The notes beneath the pieces were generated by a model that searched no databases, was not told where the DNA came from, and saw nothing but the letters and a program-made list of their open reading frames with translations. The position numbers and the translations under genes are program-made. From Nostoc sp. TCL26-01 (GTDB taxonomy: Bacteria; Cyanobacteriota; Cyanobacteriia; Cyanobacteriales; Nostocaceae): a DNA stretch of 64,000 nucleotides. Position 1 is the first letter of the stretch. Every line of letters starts with the position of its first letter. Shown here in pieces: positions 63,399-64,000 of this stretch. The stretch covers positions 6,042,809-6,106,808 of the forward strand of contig NZ_CP040297.1 in NCBI RefSeq assembly GCF_013393945.1, in the 5' to 3' direction.

Positions 63399-64000
63399 TA
63401 AATTGCCGTAAGAGGATGGAGTTAGTAACTACGCTAACAGAACTAAATGCCATTAACGCGGCTGCACCAGAGGGACTGAGAACAAAGCCGAAACTGGGTA
63501 ATAATACACCGGCGGCTAGGGGAATACCTATGGTATTGTAGGCGAAAGCCCAAAATAAATTCTGGCGGATTTTGTTGAAGGTGGCGCGACTTAGCTGAAT
63601 TGATCCCACTACATCACTGATGCGATCGCTCATGAGGACGATTTGTGCTGTTTCCATTGCTACATCTGTACCAGAATATAAAGCAATGCCTACATCAGCT
63701 TGCGATAGGGCGGGAGCATCGTTAATTCCGTCCCCCACCATAGCAATTTTACCAGCAGAATTTGCTTGTAGTTGCTGAATGACGGCGGCTTTTTTGGCTG
63801 GAGGCACACCCGCTATCACATTAGCGCCATTTATGCCGAGTTGTTGTGCTATGGCGTTAGCTGCTTCTGGGCGATCGCCACTTAATAGCATTACCCGCAA
63901 ACCCATATGCTGCAATTGTTCTACTGTAGCTTGAGCATCGGTTCTGGGGGTATCTTGTACGCCAATGATGCCGACTAAATTATTGCCAATTGCCACCCCA
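63388..64000 (-). CDS. Heavy-metal P-type ATPase, C-terminal part (truncated by the window edge)
   Basis: Only the last 204 residues are present; the gene continues beyond 64000. It is a P1B-type ATPase. Visible are the end of the P-domain with LLSGDRPEAANAIAQQLGI and the hinge MVGDGINDAPALSQADVGIAL. The final two membrane helices follow: NLFWAFAYNTIGIPLAAG, with the YN of copper pumps, then MAFSSVSVVTNSILLRQF, with the M-x2-S-S pattern. YN and MxxSS are typical of Cu(I) transporters, so a CtaA/PacS-type copper pump is likely. The N-terminal metal domain and CPC motif are outside the window. Confidence 0.88.
   Translation of the reverse strand, partial: GVAIGNNLVGIIGVQDTPRTDAQATVEQLQHMGLRVMLLSGDRPEAANAIAQQLGINGANVIAGVPPAKKAAVIQQLQANSAGKIAMVGDGINDAPALSQADVGIALYSGTDVAMETAQIVLMSDRISDVVGSIQLSRATFNKIRQNLFWAFAYNTIGIPLAAGVLLPSFGFVLSPSGAAALMAFSSVSVVTNSILLRQFNRG

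Overview
The window is chromosomal DNA from a filamentous, probably heterocyst-forming cyanobacterium of the Nostoc/Anabaena group. The evidence is the very frequent HIP1 octamer GCGATCGC, the many 7-bp tandem repeats (STRRs) between genes, and cyanobacterial genes: the aerobic Mg-protoporphyrin ester cyclase acsF, a helical carotenoid protein, the NDH-1 genes ndhA-ndhI-ndhG-ndhE, phytochrome-like GAF domains and a HetZ-related regulator. The species cannot be fixed from the sequence alone. No rRNA, tRNA, complete insertion sequence or prophage was recognised.

Layout. 1-9 kb: a DM13 lipoprotein, a cellulose-synthase-like glycosyltransferase with a PilZ domain, acsF, a stand-alone carotenoid-binding protein, a pentapeptide-repeat membrane protein and a quinone-oxidoreductase-like dehydrogenase. 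9-17 kb: an Rpn-type nuclease, an aminotransferase, a YjbQ protein, an SDR, an alpha/beta hydrolase and a WD40 protein. 17-32 kb: a dnaK/dnaJ-type chaperone pair, a M28 peptidase, a Uma2-type protein, rsmE, a TPR protein, a lipase, a glyoxalase-fold protein, argJ and an AAA+ ATPase with an unusual N-terminal domain. 29.7-36.0 kb (minus strand): a complete lasso-peptide cluster in the order RRE protein (B1), leader peptidase (B2), cyclase (C), precursor (A), HprK-like kinase and ABC exporter. 36-41.6 kb: a GTPase, a PEP-CTERM protein and a Ser/Thr kinase. 41.95-45.81 kb: a CRISPR array of 54 repeats and 53 spacers with no cas gene in the window. 46-56 kb: a large repeat protein related to the kinase tail, hslO, nadK, the ndh genes, gltA and sixA. 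56-64 kb: a HetZ-related protein, a large multi-GAF histidine kinase, a FHA protein and the end of a metal P-type ATPase.

How the parts work together. The lasso cluster is one translationally coupled unit (B1/B2 and B2/C overlap by 4 bp). Its precursor lies behind the cyclase gene and is separated from the kinase and exporter genes by a strong hairpin. The ndhA-I-G-E genes encode membrane-arm and connecting subunits of the photosynthetic NDH-1 complex, with gltA upstream and nadK downstream on the same strand. The gaps are rich in dispersed repeats: STRRs, palindromes, a MITE-like element and an apparently inverted palindromic element that brackets the histidine kinase gene. Several repeats have entered coding sequence: a 30-bp insert in acsF, and repeat-derived start or stop regions in several other genes.
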